From NCBI GenBank assembly GCA_017404145.1, contig JAFRCW010000006.1:1-64000 (forward strand): DNA of 64,000 bases, read 5' to 3'. Source of the DNA: Ruminococcus sp. Lineage in GTDB: Bacteria; Bacillota; Clostridia; Oscillospirales; Acutalibacteraceae. How positions within the stretch are numbered: position 1 is the first letter of the stretch; the number at the start of each line of letters is the position of its first letter. Positions 17,278-26,044 of the stretch are shown here, one piece after another. The notes beneath the pieces are model-generated. The model saw only the letters and a list, made by a program, of their open reading frames with translations. It was not told where the DNA came from and ran no database searches. Made by a program: the position numbers and the translations under genes.

Positions 17278-18546
17278 ATGGAACAAAGAGTTTTCACGGG
17301 AATTCGCCCGTTATATTCATCGAGCAAAGAGAATCCCAACGGAATCAGACTCCGGATCCGCATGAGAGATCTGATCGACCCGTCCGCGTTGCGTCATGCT
17401 GTCGATACCACCATACAGCGATATCCTTATTTCTGTGTGGAACTGCAGAAAAAGAACGGACAGTATGTTTTTGTCGATAACACAAGACCCGTTGTGATCA
17501 GCAACTCTCTTCATGGAGTAGATCTGAACGCGGAAGAATCCAACTATCACATGATCGCCTTTGCCTATCAGGACAACTGGATCATTCTGGATATCTTTCA
17601 CGGTCTGACAGACGGAACCGGCGCCTATGAAGTGGTCCGGACACTACTGTACTATTATTGCTCCGAGCGGTATGGGATCACGCTGAGCGAGGAGGGGATA
17701 CGTCTTGTAGGAGATGAGATCACGATGGAAGAATGGGAGGATCCTGTTGAGATCGCAACGGATCTTCCGGCGCCTGTCCGAGCCGATCTTCCCAGGGCGC
17801 TCAACATCATCGAGAACGCCAAACTGCAGGATGACACGGTTAAAACCGTCTATAGTATCGCCATTGACGAATCTGAGTTTGTACGCTTCAGCATGGACAA
17901 TGACGGCAGCCCGGGAACGATAACCGCCTTGCTGCTCAGCCGTGCTGTTGCAAGGCTTTTTCCGGATGTGAACGATCCGATCAGGATCACCCTGTGTGTG
18001 AATCAGCGAAAAGCGCTCCAAAAGCCCAAGGCGCATCAGAGCCTGGTCGGAGGGGCGATGCTCGAATACAAGGAAATGATGCGTGATTGGCCTTTGGACA
18101 GGCAGGCAACAGCGTATCGGGGCATGGTTTTTGCACAGACGACGGATGAGTCAGTCCTTGCCGCAGCGAATGGGCTGAAAGGGCTCACGCAGATGCTTCT
18201 GTCCAAGGAAACGGATCAGGAGCGTCTCGGCATCGCGGCGTATATCGGAAAATCGGCAGAACAGATCATGACGGCGTCGGTCAGCTATGTGGGAAAAGCC
18301 AACTATAAAGAAGCCGAAAGGTATATTCGTGACTTTAGGACATGGACGGGCGCATCAGGCAAATATCCGTTGATCGAGATCGCGGCAGTAAACGGCCGTT
18401 TCACGCTTGACTTCATTCAGCCGTTTTCCAATCCGATTATTGTCAACGCTTTTTCAAAAGAACTTGAGGATAACGGCATCACCTATGACTTGCAGGATAC
18501 AGCAGTACTGGATGTACCGAATATTCAACTTCCATGGAGTAAGTGA
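17278..18546 (+). CDS. Condensation/alcohol acetyltransferase-like acyltransferase
   Basis: A 422-aa soluble protein with the fold signature of CoA-dependent acyltransferases: the active-site HxxxDG motif is present as FHGLTDGTGAYEVV (near residue 107) and a later SYVGK resembles the structural motif of the second half. This fits the WES/alcohol acetyltransferase or stand-alone condensation families, which join an acyl donor to an alcohol or amine. There is no carrier-protein or adenylation domain and no membrane segment. It is co-transcribed with methyltransferase-STAS copy 2 (20-bp gap, GGAG ribosome site), so a methylated or acylated small molecule is a reasonable guess; the substrate cannot be told from sequence. 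Confidence 0.75.
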   Translation: MEQRVFTGIRPLYSSSKENPNGIRLRIRMRDLIDPSALRHAVDTTIQRYPYFCVELQKKNGQYVFVDNTRPVVISNSLHGVDLNAEESNYHMIAFAYQDNWIILDIFHGLTDGTGAYEVVRTLLYYYCSERYGITLSEEGIRLVGDEITMEEWEDPVEIATDLPAPVRADLPRALNIIENAKLQDDTVKTVYSIAIDESEFVRFSMDNDGSPGTITALLLSRAVARLFPDVNDPIRITLCVNQRKALQKPKAHQSLVGGAMLEYKEMMRDWPLDRQATAYRGMVFAQTTDESVLAAANGLKGLTQMLLSKETDQERLGIAAYIGKSAEQIMTASVSYVGKANYKEAERYIRDFRTWTGASGKYPLIEIAAVNGRFTLDFIQPFSNPIIVNAFSKELEDNGITYDLQDTAVLDVPNIQLPWSK

Positions 18547-18617
18547 AGAAATATCATCACTCTAGGTTCAGATAAAACCGAAACAAAAATACAATACAGG
18601 AATTGGAGGAAATCAAT

Positions 18618-18995
18618 ATGAAAATCACAAGTTTTAACCCGCTGATCGTTACCAAGGATCTGGAAGGAGTCGCCCGCCTTTTTGAGACACTGGGTTTTGA
18701 AAAGTGTCACAATCCCGCAGGAGAGTCTGCAATCGGGAACGAGTATACAAGCTATCGAATGACCGACGCGAACGGCTTTCATGTGGATGTAGCCACCAGC
18801 TCCGGGGCTTCAGAACAGGACTTTACCGGTATTCGAATGAATGTCGACGACTTCGATGAAGCATATGATTTTTTGATTGCCCGCGGTTTTATTAACGGAC
18901 AGAACGGAACGGTCACAGAGACCTGCTCGGCGAAGGCATGCATGCTGTTCTCCCCCTCCGGATTCGGCATCAACCTGATCCAGCATCTTAAATAA
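18618..18995 (+). CDS. VOC (glyoxalase/bleomycin resistance fold) family protein
   Basis: A 125-aa protein, MKITSFNPLIVTKDLEG, with the two beta-alpha-beta-beta-beta modules of the vicinal oxygen chelate fold; the second ends GFGINLIQHL. VOC proteins are metal-dependent isomerases, dioxygenases or ligand-sequestering resistance proteins; no specific substrate is suggested. The ATG at 18618 has GGAGG 8 bases upstream; the longer frame would start at a TTG inside that site. It is the last gene before the mobile element, and the element's attachment site is the hairpin just behind it. Confidence 0.8.
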   Translation: MKITSFNPLIVTKDLEGVARLFETLGFEKCHNPAGESAIGNEYTSYRMTDANGFHVDVATSSGASEQDFTGIRMNVDDFDEAYDFLIARGFINGQNGTVTETCSAKACMLFSPSGFGINLIQHLK

Positions 18996-19044
18996 TTGAA
19001 TCATATGGCAGATAAACAGTATAATCCGCATTAAGACACATATC

Positions 19045-19087
19045 AAAACAACACCGCCAATTTTCCGTGATATTCTTAACGGAAAAT
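19045..19087. other. attL of the integrative mobilizable element
   Basis: Chromosomal half-site AAAACAACACCGCCA (19045-19059), shared core ATT (19060-19062), then an element half-site containing CGTGA (19066-19070), three bases, and TCTTAACGGAAAAT (19074-19087). The inverted partner lies at attR (31683-31727). Confidence 0.75.
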
Positions 19088-19099
19088 TAGGTGGCAGTG

Positions 19100-19136
19100 A
19101 TACCCTGAAGGTTTTAAGTGCCTTCAGGGTATTTTT
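19100..19136 (+). terminator. Strong hairpin at the element's left end
   Basis: ATACCCTGAAGG and CCTTCAGGGTAT form a 12-bp perfect stem with a 9-nt loop, followed by TTTTTCT on the plus strand. It would stop read-through from the VOC operon into the antisense of the recombinase gene. Confidence 0.9.
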
Positions 19137-19140
19137 CTGT

Positions 19141-20751
19141 TTAGTTTTTGTCTAACTGGAATGTGTACTGGATGACGATGGTGTTTCCGCAGGTACGCGA
19201 GTATCTGACTTCTTTTTCGTAGACATCAATTCGCTTGATGAAAGCGCGGAGGATTTCGGGAGTGAGTTTTTCGATGTCGATATACTCTTTTGCTTTTTGA
19301 ATGAACTCCTTGACGTATTTGTCTTGTAAATCAATCTCATTGATTTTTTCGTTGAGTTCGTTCAGTTTGGTGCGAATTTGAGCCTGTTCTTCCTCGTAGC
19401 CTGATGCGAGGAAATCATAGCGTTCCGGAGTGATACGTCCGACCACTCTATCCTCGTATAAGCAACGGATAATATTGTCCAGCTCGCGAAGTCGGGTGGT
19501 CAACTGAGATTTTTCTTTCTCTGCCGAAGCATAATACTTCTTTGCTTCGGCTTTGCCTTTCTCGGTTGCCATTGCGTAGAACTCATCGCTGTGGCTGCTC
19601 GCAAACGCTATCATGGATTTCAGCTGTGCGAGAACGATCGTATCAAGCACCTGTTCCTTGATATTGTGTACGGTGCATCGTGATTTCCCCTGCTGATAAC
19701 CGCCGCACTGGAAGTAGTTTTTCTCAGCAGGCATCGTTTTTGAGCGGTGCAGATACATCCGTTTACCGCAGTCTCCGCAGTAAAGATAACCGGAATACTT
19801 GTCCATCTCGCCCTGTGTATCAGGGCGTTTCCTGCCTTCAAAATGTTTCTGTACAAGGTCAAAGGTCTTTCTGTCGACAATCGCTTCGTGAGTATTTTCG
19901 AATATCATAATATTCTCAGGTGAGTTGTTTATGCGCTTTTTCAACTTGTTTGACTTAGAATAAGTCTTGAAGTTGACGGTATCTCCAACATAAAACCTGT
20001 TAGACAGCATTTTCCTAAGGCTGTTTTGCGACCATTTATATGGACTGTTTAAGTCTGGTTGTCCGCTGCGGCTTCCGGTCTTTTTGAATTCATATACGCC
20101 GGGACACTCCACCTTGCGTTCGGAGAATAGATTGCATATTTTTCTGATCCCGATTCCGCTTGCGTATAAATCAAATATTTCTTTTACAATCGGCGCTGTC
20201 TCGGGGTCGGGAATCCATTCCTTTGGATTATCGGGGCTGCGCATATACCCGTAAGGAACAGTTGTACTTATCCTTTCCCCACGCTCACCTTTTGAATGAA
20301 TGACAGCCCTTATCTTTTTACTTGTATCTCTGGCATAGAAATCATTGAAATAATTCTTGATGCCGGAGAAGTCACTCTCGCCATGAAGGCTGTCCACCCC
20401 ATCGTTGATTGCGATAAAGCGCACGTCATACTGCGGAAACGTTATCTCCATCAACATACCTGTCTGGAGATATTCTCTGCCGAGGCGAGATTGGTCTTTT
20501 ACAATAACCGTTCCGACCTTGCCCGCGTAAACATCATCCATCATCTGCTTGTAACCGGGACGGTTGAAGTTTGCGCCTGAGTAACCGTCGTCAACATAGT
20601 ACTTGCAGTTGTGCAGATTATTATCATCTGCGAACTTTTTGGTAATGATTTTTTGATTGGATATACTATTTGATTCGCCCTCGCGCTCGTCCTCTTGTGA
20701 GAGTCGGCAGTAGAGGGCGGTGATCAATTGGTTTGAATTTGTATTTAACAA
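19141..20751 (-). CDS. Large serine recombinase (site-specific integrase)
   Basis: A 536-aa protein. The N-terminal resolvase domain starts ITALYCRLSQEDEREGES, where the serine of YCRLS is the nucleophile, and continues with VKDQSRLGREYLQTG. A Recombinase domain (PF07508) follows (about 170-290: PYGYMRSPDNPKEW), then a zinc ribbon (YCGDCGKRMYLH ... FQCGGYQQGKSRC) and a long coiled coil (about 380-480). This matches TnpX/Tn5397-type integrases of clostridial elements. The start is a TTG at 20751 with GGAAGG 6 bases upstream; an upstream ATG would add 20 residues with no ribosome site. It sits next to attL, as expected for the integrase of this element. Confidence 0.93.
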   Translation of the reverse strand: MLNTNSNQLITALYCRLSQEDEREGESNSISNQKIITKKFADDNNLHNCKYYVDDGYSGANFNRPGYKQMMDDVYAGKVGTVIVKDQSRLGREYLQTGMLMEITFPQYDVRFIAINDGVDSLHGESDFSGIKNYFNDFYARDTSKKIRAVIHSKGERGERISTTVPYGYMRSPDNPKEWIPDPETAPIVKEIFDLYASGIGIRKICNLFSERKVECPGVYEFKKTGSRSGQPDLNSPYKWSQNSLRKMLSNRFYVGDTVNFKTYSKSNKLKKRINNSPENIMIFENTHEAIVDRKTFDLVQKHFEGRKRPDTQGEMDKYSGYLYCGDCGKRMYLHRSKTMPAEKNYFQCGGYQQGKSRCTVHNIKEQVLDTIVLAQLKSMIAFASSHSDEFYAMATEKGKAEAKKYYASAEKEKSQLTTRLRELDNIIRCLYEDRVVGRITPERYDFLASGYEEEQAQIRTKLNELNEKINEIDLQDKYVKEFIQKAKEYIDIEKLTPEILRAFIKRIDVYEKEVRYSRTCGNTIVIQYTFQLDKN

Positions 20752-20950
20752 TTTGAACCTTCCTTTCCGAATGCAGCCACTCTGAAATTCAAACCGAATA
20801 GGATACAGCAACAGGATACCCTAACTCGGCTTGAATGTCCAGAGATTTTGGCTTGTTTTTTTGACAATAAAACGTTTGACCCGCCGTTGCGGAACCTTAG
20901 TTTACATATCTCAGTTTTCCGAAGGCGGATTTGGATGCAACGTCACGTTG

Positions 20951-21130
20951 CTAGTTTCCGGTGATTAAATATTTGATGGTGTCACTGACGGTTGGTGCGT
21001 CAGCGGTAGGGTTTACAGAAAAAATCTCATATTTCGCGCCGTTGACCGTCATGGTAGTGGAGCTGAAAAGATTCCTTCTGTAAAAATCAGTGTTGTTATT
21101 CAGAGTAATCGTGTTGAATTCTTTGTCCAT
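20951..21130 (-). CDS. Small hypothetical protein of the element (59 aa)
   Basis: ATG at 21130 has GGAAAGG about 6 bases upstream and the frame runs to a TAG at 20951. The product begins MDKEFNTITLNNNTDFY and ends DTIKYLITGN; it is neutral, beta-rich by composition and without a membrane segment or motif I recognise. It lies between the recombinase and relaxase genes, where such elements often carry an excision or regulatory gene, but it has no basic HTH or winged-helix look, so a role in excision is not supported. Confidence 0.6.
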   Translation of the reverse strand: MDKEFNTITLNNNTDFYRRNLFSSTTMTVNGAKYEIFSVNPTADAPTVSDTIKYLITGN

Positions 21131-21250
21131 AGAGTCCTTTCCTCGCCGTAGAAAATACAGCGAATTGTTTTTATGATTTTGTTAATGTGGCAGTTGGTTT
21201 GAAAATTAAACCGATTCATATTTGACAACAATCCTTTCGTTTTATATTGT

Positions 21251-22474
21251 TTAGAGTGTCATGGAGAAGGCCTCGTCCTCATCTTCATCCTCACTGTCAT
21301 CATAATCATCGTAGTCATAATCATCAGCACCGAAGATTTCTTGGAGGATTTCTTCTCTGGTTTTGTATTCTTCCTGCTCATAATCAGGCTCCTGGTCGAG
21401 CGTTTCATCTTGATTGTAGGCTGCCGTGTTGGTTACCACTCCGATACCCAAACCAAGCACCGTACCGAGAGCGGAGCCGTTTTCTTCAGCTTCGATACGT
21501 TTTCTGCGCTCGTCCGGGGCTTCGAAATCGTTGTCAATGATTTTGGAGACTGCTCCGGCAAGGCTGCTGATTTCGTTGCCGACATTGGAATAGCTGTCAG
21601 CTATCCTCTGTGTTTCAGCTTTGGATTGGATGCGTTCTCTGAGGTGCTGTTCATACAGATTGCGCGAATCTTCCCAGCCTGTCGGTTGTTCTGCTCCGGC
21701 AGGGAACTCTCTTTGTCGGAGTTCGAGCTCAATGTTTTCCTTGAGATATTTCTCGTCTTGGAGCTTGATGTCACGGCAGCTTTTGCCGTTAGGACAGTGG
21801 AAGGTGAGATATTTTCTCTCATTCGTCCACGTCATGTGGTAGCCGAGGATGGACATGTTGCGGATGAACTCGTCCTTGCTGCCGCTATATGACATCGCTG
21901 TGTCGATATCTTTTGCCAGCTTTTCCTTCCAACTGTTGCCCCTTAACCGTGCGCGATACTCTCTTGATGACATACTATTTTTGCCGCCTTGGTACGGTTG
22001 TAACACGCAAAATCCGTGAGCGATACAGATTTCATCGCTGAGTTTTCGCAACTGTTTGAGCGTTGACGGTGACTGTCGCAGCTTTTTTCCTGATTCAAAG
22101 CCCACGGAATTAATGACGAAATGGGAATGGATATGCTCCCTGTCGCAGTGAGTGGCAACCAAAATCTCATGACCTGACCACGCCTTTTCAGCAAATTCAA
22201 GCGCTATTTCGTGCGCTTGTTGGGGAGTGATTTTCTCTTTTGGAGAGAAGGATTGCGCGTAGTGGTAGAAGAAAAAGCCGTTGTCTTTGCCATAAATCTT
22301 CTTGGTCGCCATGAATTCTCGAAAAGAATTTGCTCCGTCGCAGTTGACTCCGCTTACTAATTTGCGCTTGGATTTGCTGTCGTAGGTTTTGTATTCCTGC
22401 ATACAGTAGTTAATAACCGCTCTCATGGCAAAGCGGTTTTGCCGATGTTCGGGGATATACATGACAGTTGCCAT
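21251..22474 (-). CDS. Relaxase/mobilization nuclease
   Basis: A 407-aa protein with a Relaxase domain (PF03432) in residues 1-250. It has the three-histidine metal motif in THCDREHIHSHFVIN (about residue 107) and tyrosines near the N-terminus (INYCMQEYKTYD) as candidate nicking residues. The C-terminus is very acidic (a run of Asp/Glu/Tyr near 385-402). Relaxases nick the origin of transfer and lead the strand into the recipient. The gene follows mobC by 2 bases with AAGGAG upstream, so the two are an operon. Confidence 0.92.
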   Translation of the reverse strand: MATVMYIPEHRQNRFAMRAVINYCMQEYKTYDSKSKRKLVSGVNCDGANSFREFMATKKIYGKDNGFFFYHYAQSFSPKEKITPQQAHEIALEFAEKAWSGHEILVATHCDREHIHSHFVINSVGFESGKKLRQSPSTLKQLRKLSDEICIAHGFCVLQPYQGGKNSMSSREYRARLRGNSWKEKLAKDIDTAMSYSGSKDEFIRNMSILGYHMTWTNERKYLTFHCPNGKSCRDIKLQDEKYLKENIELELRQREFPAGAEQPTGWEDSRNLYEQHLRERIQSKAETQRIADSYSNVGNEISSLAGAVSKIIDNDFEAPDERRKRIEAEENGSALGTVLGLGIGVVTNTAAYNQDETLDQEPDYEQEEYKTREEILQEIFGADDYDYDDYDDSEDEDEDEAFSMTL

Positions 22475-22476
22475 CG

Positions 22477-22788
22477 TTAATCTCCTTCCGTCAAACTGAG
22501 AATCGCGTCGTAAATTTTTCGCTGACCTTCGATAACGGAATTGAAGTTGCCGAAGAAGAACCGCTTGGAATTTACTTTACGCGCGATTTGGTTGATGTTG
22601 TTGCCGATTCGTTTCAGCTCCACAAGCACTTCTGACAAGTCGGTCACGGTAATATCTGTGTTGCGTGAACACTCAATTAGATAGTCCGTCAAGGTCATCT
22701 GCGCCTGCTTTGCTTTGGCTGTAATCTCTTTCTTTTCTGCCGGTGTTAACCGAATTGATAGTGTTTGATTTCTCTTTCGTTTTTCTAT
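22477..22788 (-). CDS. mobC: MobC-like relaxosome accessory protein with a non-ATG start
   Basis: A 103-aa protein. The N-terminal half (KRKRNQTLSIRLTPAEKK) is a ribbon-helix-helix DNA-binding region and the C-terminal half (ELKRIGNNINQIARKVN) is the MobC signature. In many relatives the protein begins MEKRKRN; here the codon in the initiator position is ATA at 22788 (22786-22788 on the plus strand), with GGAGG 7 bases upstream, and ATT just before it. The first ATG in frame, at 22698, would cut off the DNA-binding part. MobC opens the origin DNA for the relaxase encoded directly downstream. Confidence 0.75.
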   Translation of the reverse strand: MEKRKRNQTLSIRLTPAEKKEITAKAKQAQMTLTDYLIECSRNTDITVTDLSEVLVELKRIGNNINQIARKVNSKRFFFGNFNSVIEGQRKIYDAILSLTEGD

Positions 22789-23153
22789 AATTGTACCTCC
22801 GTGGATTATATAAAAGTGGGTTCCGGGCTTCTGCCCGTTTTTATGCGTTTGGCGGACAGCCGGACGCTCTGCTTGCCTCAGCAGAGCTGAGTAAAAACGT
22901 GAGATAAACTCACGCCGTTCTCAACTCGCGTGAATGTGTATTTTGTTTCTTGCAGTAGGTGTAGCGTATTTTTCTGCAACTTCTGCAACAGCGTGGAAGA
23001 AGTCAGCGTATAAGCCAAATCCGACACCTCTGCATCTGCAACAGAGCGCGGCGAAACTGCAACAGTGCCACAGTTGTACAACAGAAAAAGAGAAAGGCTT
23101 TTCTCAGCGCACAAGCCGTTTTCAAGGCTCTGCCACAGTTGCCACAGAAAATA
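22789..23153. other. 365-bp gap, candidate oriT and iteron-like repeats
   Basis: Two hairpins lie just upstream of mobC: 22866-22887 (GCTCTGC/GCAGAGC) and 22898-22914 (CGTGAG/CTCACG). Beyond them are four direct copies of CTGCAAC at 22974, 22983, 23036 and 23057, and two CTGCCACAG/TTGCCACAG units near 23129-23146. An inverted repeat upstream of mobC is the usual place for an origin of transfer; the CTGCAAC set looks like binding sites. A 78-codon minus-strand frame here lacks a ribosome site. Confidence 0.5.
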
Positions 23154-24929
23154 TCAGGTACCATTCACTATTTGTTCCGCCTTAAATTTGTCGAGCGCCA
23201 TATATCGGCTGTTCTTTCCGGCGTAGCGAACGGAAACAGTATTGCTGCCCTGAGAGGTTTTTATCAATCCGTCCTCGGCAAGTGTTTTCAGCAGTGCCTT
23301 GCTTGTCAGACTGAAATTCTCGCCCTGCTCATTGCAGAGTACTTTCACATGTCGGTAAGCGATATCCTTGTTGAGATAGAGATAATGCTCGTCCTCAAAC
23401 CCAACAAAGTTTCTCGGATACGGGTCTTCGCCGAGTGACAGATCCTTGTGCGTAACCGCTACCGCACCGGATTCGATCAGCGCATAGAGCTTTTTCACAA
23501 AAACAACCGAGGGCTTGTCGCTTTGGATATTCTCGCTCTGTCGCTTTGCCAATTGGTAAAGGATTTCTTTGAATTCGCTGTCAAGAATATTTGCGACGTA
23601 TTCGGTGATAACCTCATGCTCCTCTAAAAACCACAGGAACATTTTCATGCCGATTCTCAACTGTGCTGCCATTTCAGGCACTCTGCCGTGACAGGAAACA
23701 CCTGTCTGGATAAAATCATTTCGATAGGCGGTAAAAGATTCTTTGAGCATTTTCACAAAGCCTTTTTCGGTTTTCTCTACTTGAAGAAACTTTTTCTTGA
23801 TCCATTCCGTGTAGCCAAACATCGCTCTGCGAAAAACTCCATGCTCCGCATACTGTTGAAACGAGGACAGAATATATAAGTTGACGTCACCGTCCTTCAA
23901 CTCCAACAGGAAATACCGTGCGGTACCACTCTCACCGATATCAGGCGGAAACTCAGAGGTGACGATTGCGTTGCCAAGCGGTGGACGCGACTCCATCGGA
24001 GAGGAATCCTTCCGCAGTCTACCGCGTCCGGTTCTGTCGCCATAGGAACGGACAAGAGCTTGCATGGTGCCTGTCAGCTTTCTTTCATCTTCTCTGCCGC
24101 AGGGGTGAAAATCATCAATACAGGTCAGTACATCTTTCAAAGCAAAAGCGTTCTGGATAATGCTGTTCGCGGTATCCCGAAACGACATCGGCAGATTCCC
24201 GGCATTGAAGAGTCCGAAGAAGCAAAGGAACAAAGCCGCCATCGTGCTTTTTCGGGTACCTGTGCTGCCGATGATATTTAATACAAATTTCGGCATACAC
24301 TGCGCCTGCTTGAGAAACTCAACCAGCGGAGTCAGGAAGGTGAACGCCAGCAGAACAAGAATAACCTCTTTCGGAGCGGGCGGTATTTTCGTCATCGAAT
24401 AGACCGTTTCCAAATCCGACTTTGAATAATTCTGCTCTCCACAATAGCTTTCGAGCTTGCCTTTTAAGCTGACGTTGAATTTGCTGTCACCAGGCAGAAG
24501 ATAGTACCAAGCGTTTCCGATTTTCTTCCAGCCTGTCTGCTGATAGATAAACTGTTGTTCAGCGTACTCAGCTGTCTGCTGAATGGCGTAGCGAAGGTGC
24601 TCCCGAATGCTCTTGCCGACCTCCAAGATGCATTTCGCGCCCCACTTTTCAAACAGCCAATTGAAGGAAGGGAAGTCTTTTCCCGATACCTCGATCTCGG
24701 GAAGGACTTCACCGTTTGCGTGTTTACCTGCCAATCGCAGATATTTTGTTTCCGTCGCGCCGTCATCAATCGTCAACTCACTTTTGATATACGGCGTGAA
24801 GTTGCTCAGCTTTCTGTCATAAGTGCTGTGCTTCTCGGTAACCTCCATGCAGAGGTTGCCGTCTACTACCTTGTACGGCGACGGATATTGTACAAGGCTT
24901 TCTTGTGATGTTGCGTTTGTAATTGACAT
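23154..24929 (-). CDS. DUF927-like ATPase/helicase of the element
   Basis: A 591-aa protein, start MSITNATSQES. The central region (about 230-400) contains a P-loop NIIGSTGTRKSTMAAL (an altered Walker A, with Arg before Lys-Ser-Thr), a Walker B-like VLTCIDDFHPCG, and the downstream IVTSEFPPDIGESGTARYF, a layout found in the DUF927 superfamily of primase/helicase-type proteins on phage and mobile elements. The C-terminal 130 residues resemble a winged-helix domain (SLTSKALLKTLAEDGLIKTS). It may support replication of the excised circle. The weak ribosome site (GAAAGG, 11 bases away) leaves the start open; a GTG three codons earlier is possible. Confidence 0.65.
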   Translation of the reverse strand: MSITNATSQESLVQYPSPYKVVDGNLCMEVTEKHSTYDRKLSNFTPYIKSELTIDDGATETKYLRLAGKHANGEVLPEIEVSGKDFPSFNWLFEKWGAKCILEVGKSIREHLRYAIQQTAEYAEQQFIYQQTGWKKIGNAWYYLLPGDSKFNVSLKGKLESYCGEQNYSKSDLETVYSMTKIPPAPKEVILVLLAFTFLTPLVEFLKQAQCMPKFVLNIIGSTGTRKSTMAALFLCFFGLFNAGNLPMSFRDTANSIIQNAFALKDVLTCIDDFHPCGREDERKLTGTMQALVRSYGDRTGRGRLRKDSSPMESRPPLGNAIVTSEFPPDIGESGTARYFLLELKDGDVNLYILSSFQQYAEHGVFRRAMFGYTEWIKKKFLQVEKTEKGFVKMLKESFTAYRNDFIQTGVSCHGRVPEMAAQLRIGMKMFLWFLEEHEVITEYVANILDSEFKEILYQLAKRQSENIQSDKPSVVFVKKLYALIESGAVAVTHKDLSLGEDPYPRNFVGFEDEHYLYLNKDIAYRHVKVLCNEQGENFSLTSKALLKTLAEDGLIKTSQGSNTVSVRYAGKNSRYMALDKFKAEQIVNGT

Positions 24930-25393
24930 AGTTGTCACAGCCTTTCTTGTAAGATTTTTTCGTGAAACACAACGCTCCCACGCTAAAAAAGTGGGAGTAG
25001 TATTCATATTCGAATACAATCATAAACATCAGCTTTTAAGGTTTTTAGGCATAAAAAATCCCTATAACTTGTTGCCTACAAGCTATAGGGATACTTCAAT
25101 TATATTGTGGTATGGTTTTTTACAGAGTTATACATTTCACCGACAAATTAAAACCTTCAACAGACAAATTATCTTCCTGCTATATCAATGTCAAATTTCT
25201 TAAAAAGTCCGTAAAAACGTGTGACGACCAAAAACCGTTTCCAAAAAGTTGTGACAAAGCGCGTTCACCGCCCGGTGTTCAGCCGGACGGCGATTTTTGC
25301 GCCCACAAACCGCGACAAATCGGCTGTGTGGGCTTTGCTGGACGAGGTACCTCCACAAATTTTTTCGCGCAACACGGGGCGAAACAGGGCTCG
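24930..25393. other. 464-bp gap inside the element
   Basis: It contains a CTCCCAC/GTGGGAG hairpin near 24975-24997, a minus-strand terminator (25058-25092), and a G/C-rich stretch (25260-25390) with CGCCCGGTGTTCAGCCGGACGG forming a stem-loop-like region. Short plus-strand frames across it lack ribosome sites and I do not call them. Confidence 0.5.
25058..25092 (-). terminator. Terminator on the minus strand inside the element
   Basis: ATCCCTATA(A)CTTGT pairs with ACAAG(C)TATAGGGAT; on the minus strand it is followed by TTTTTTAT. It would end the transcript of the two lipoprotein genes. Confidence 0.8.
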
Positions 25394-26044
25394 TCAGCTT
25401 TTTCTCTCTGTTAGGGAAAATAAAACATAATCATTGTAATCAGTCAGTTGCACGCTGAATGAATAACCATCCTTACTATCAACAAAAAGCGTATTATCAT
25501 TTACCTGTTCTGCGGTGTAAATGCCTTTGTTCTCGTAATAATCATGAACGTCAACAAGGCTGAATTGTTTGCTAAAATAAACCTGACCCTTAAACGGCGT
25601 TGCTATTGCCGGATAATCGCAATTTTCAAACCATATCAGCATATGAAACGGTATATAGATGTTTTCTCCAAAATCATCTGCAACTCCGACCTCCGCAAAA
25701 AGAGAATAGCTAAATTCGTTATCCGATACACCGTTATATTTCAAATAGAATTCGCCACTGTCAGTGTCTAATTGCAGATAGTCGCCAATTTGAGTAGCGG
25801 ATCGTATCTCCTTTCGCGACCTCAACTCAAAGGTCATTTCGTTAAAATCCAATGGTGAAGTAAAATTGGAAAAGTGTCCTGTATCGGCATATTTATGTGC
25901 TTCCAAATCCAGTATTAACCGCTGACCGGAAATCAGGTCAATGGCATGTACATGATTTGTATTGTGTTGACCGCCGCAGGCAGTGAGAAAACTACTCAGT
26001 AGGAGCAATGCTAAACAGCTAATTGACAAGGTCGTCTTTTTCAT
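25394..26044 (-). CDS. Putative lipoprotein, element cargo
   Basis: A 216-aa protein. MKKTTLSISCLALLLLSSF leads to the lipobox LTACGG, so it should be anchored to the outer face of the membrane. The rest is a beta-rich domain with no motif I know (ends LFSLTERKS). AAGGAG lies 9-10 bases upstream of the ATG, which is inside the 3' end of the upstream lipoprotein gene (26-bp overlap); the two are translationally coupled and probably act together. Confidence 0.7.
   Translation of the reverse strand: MKKTTLSISCLALLLLSSFLTACGGQHNTNHVHAIDLISGQRLILDLEAHKYADTGHFSNFTSPLDFNEMTFELRSRKEIRSATQIGDYLQLDTDSGEFYLKYNGVSDNEFSYSLFAEVGVADDFGENIYIPFHMLIWFENCDYPAIATPFKGQVYFSKQFSLVDVHDYYENKGIYTAEQVNDNTLFVDSKDGYSFSVQLTDYNDYVLFSLTERKS

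Noticed and set aside
22878..23114. Minus-strand 78-codon frame between mobC and the ATPase gene
   Set aside because: It starts without a ribosome site and is explained by the CTGCAAC repeats (translated as repeated leucine/glutamine).
22789..23153. CRISPR array reading of the CTGCAAC repeats
   Set aside because: Units are 7 bases with irregular spacing; no repeat-spacer structure and no cas gene.
25112..25430. Plus-strand frames opposite the start of the 25394-26044 gene
   Set aside because: No ribosome site, G/C-rich hairpin content and overlap with the well-supported lipoprotein gene.
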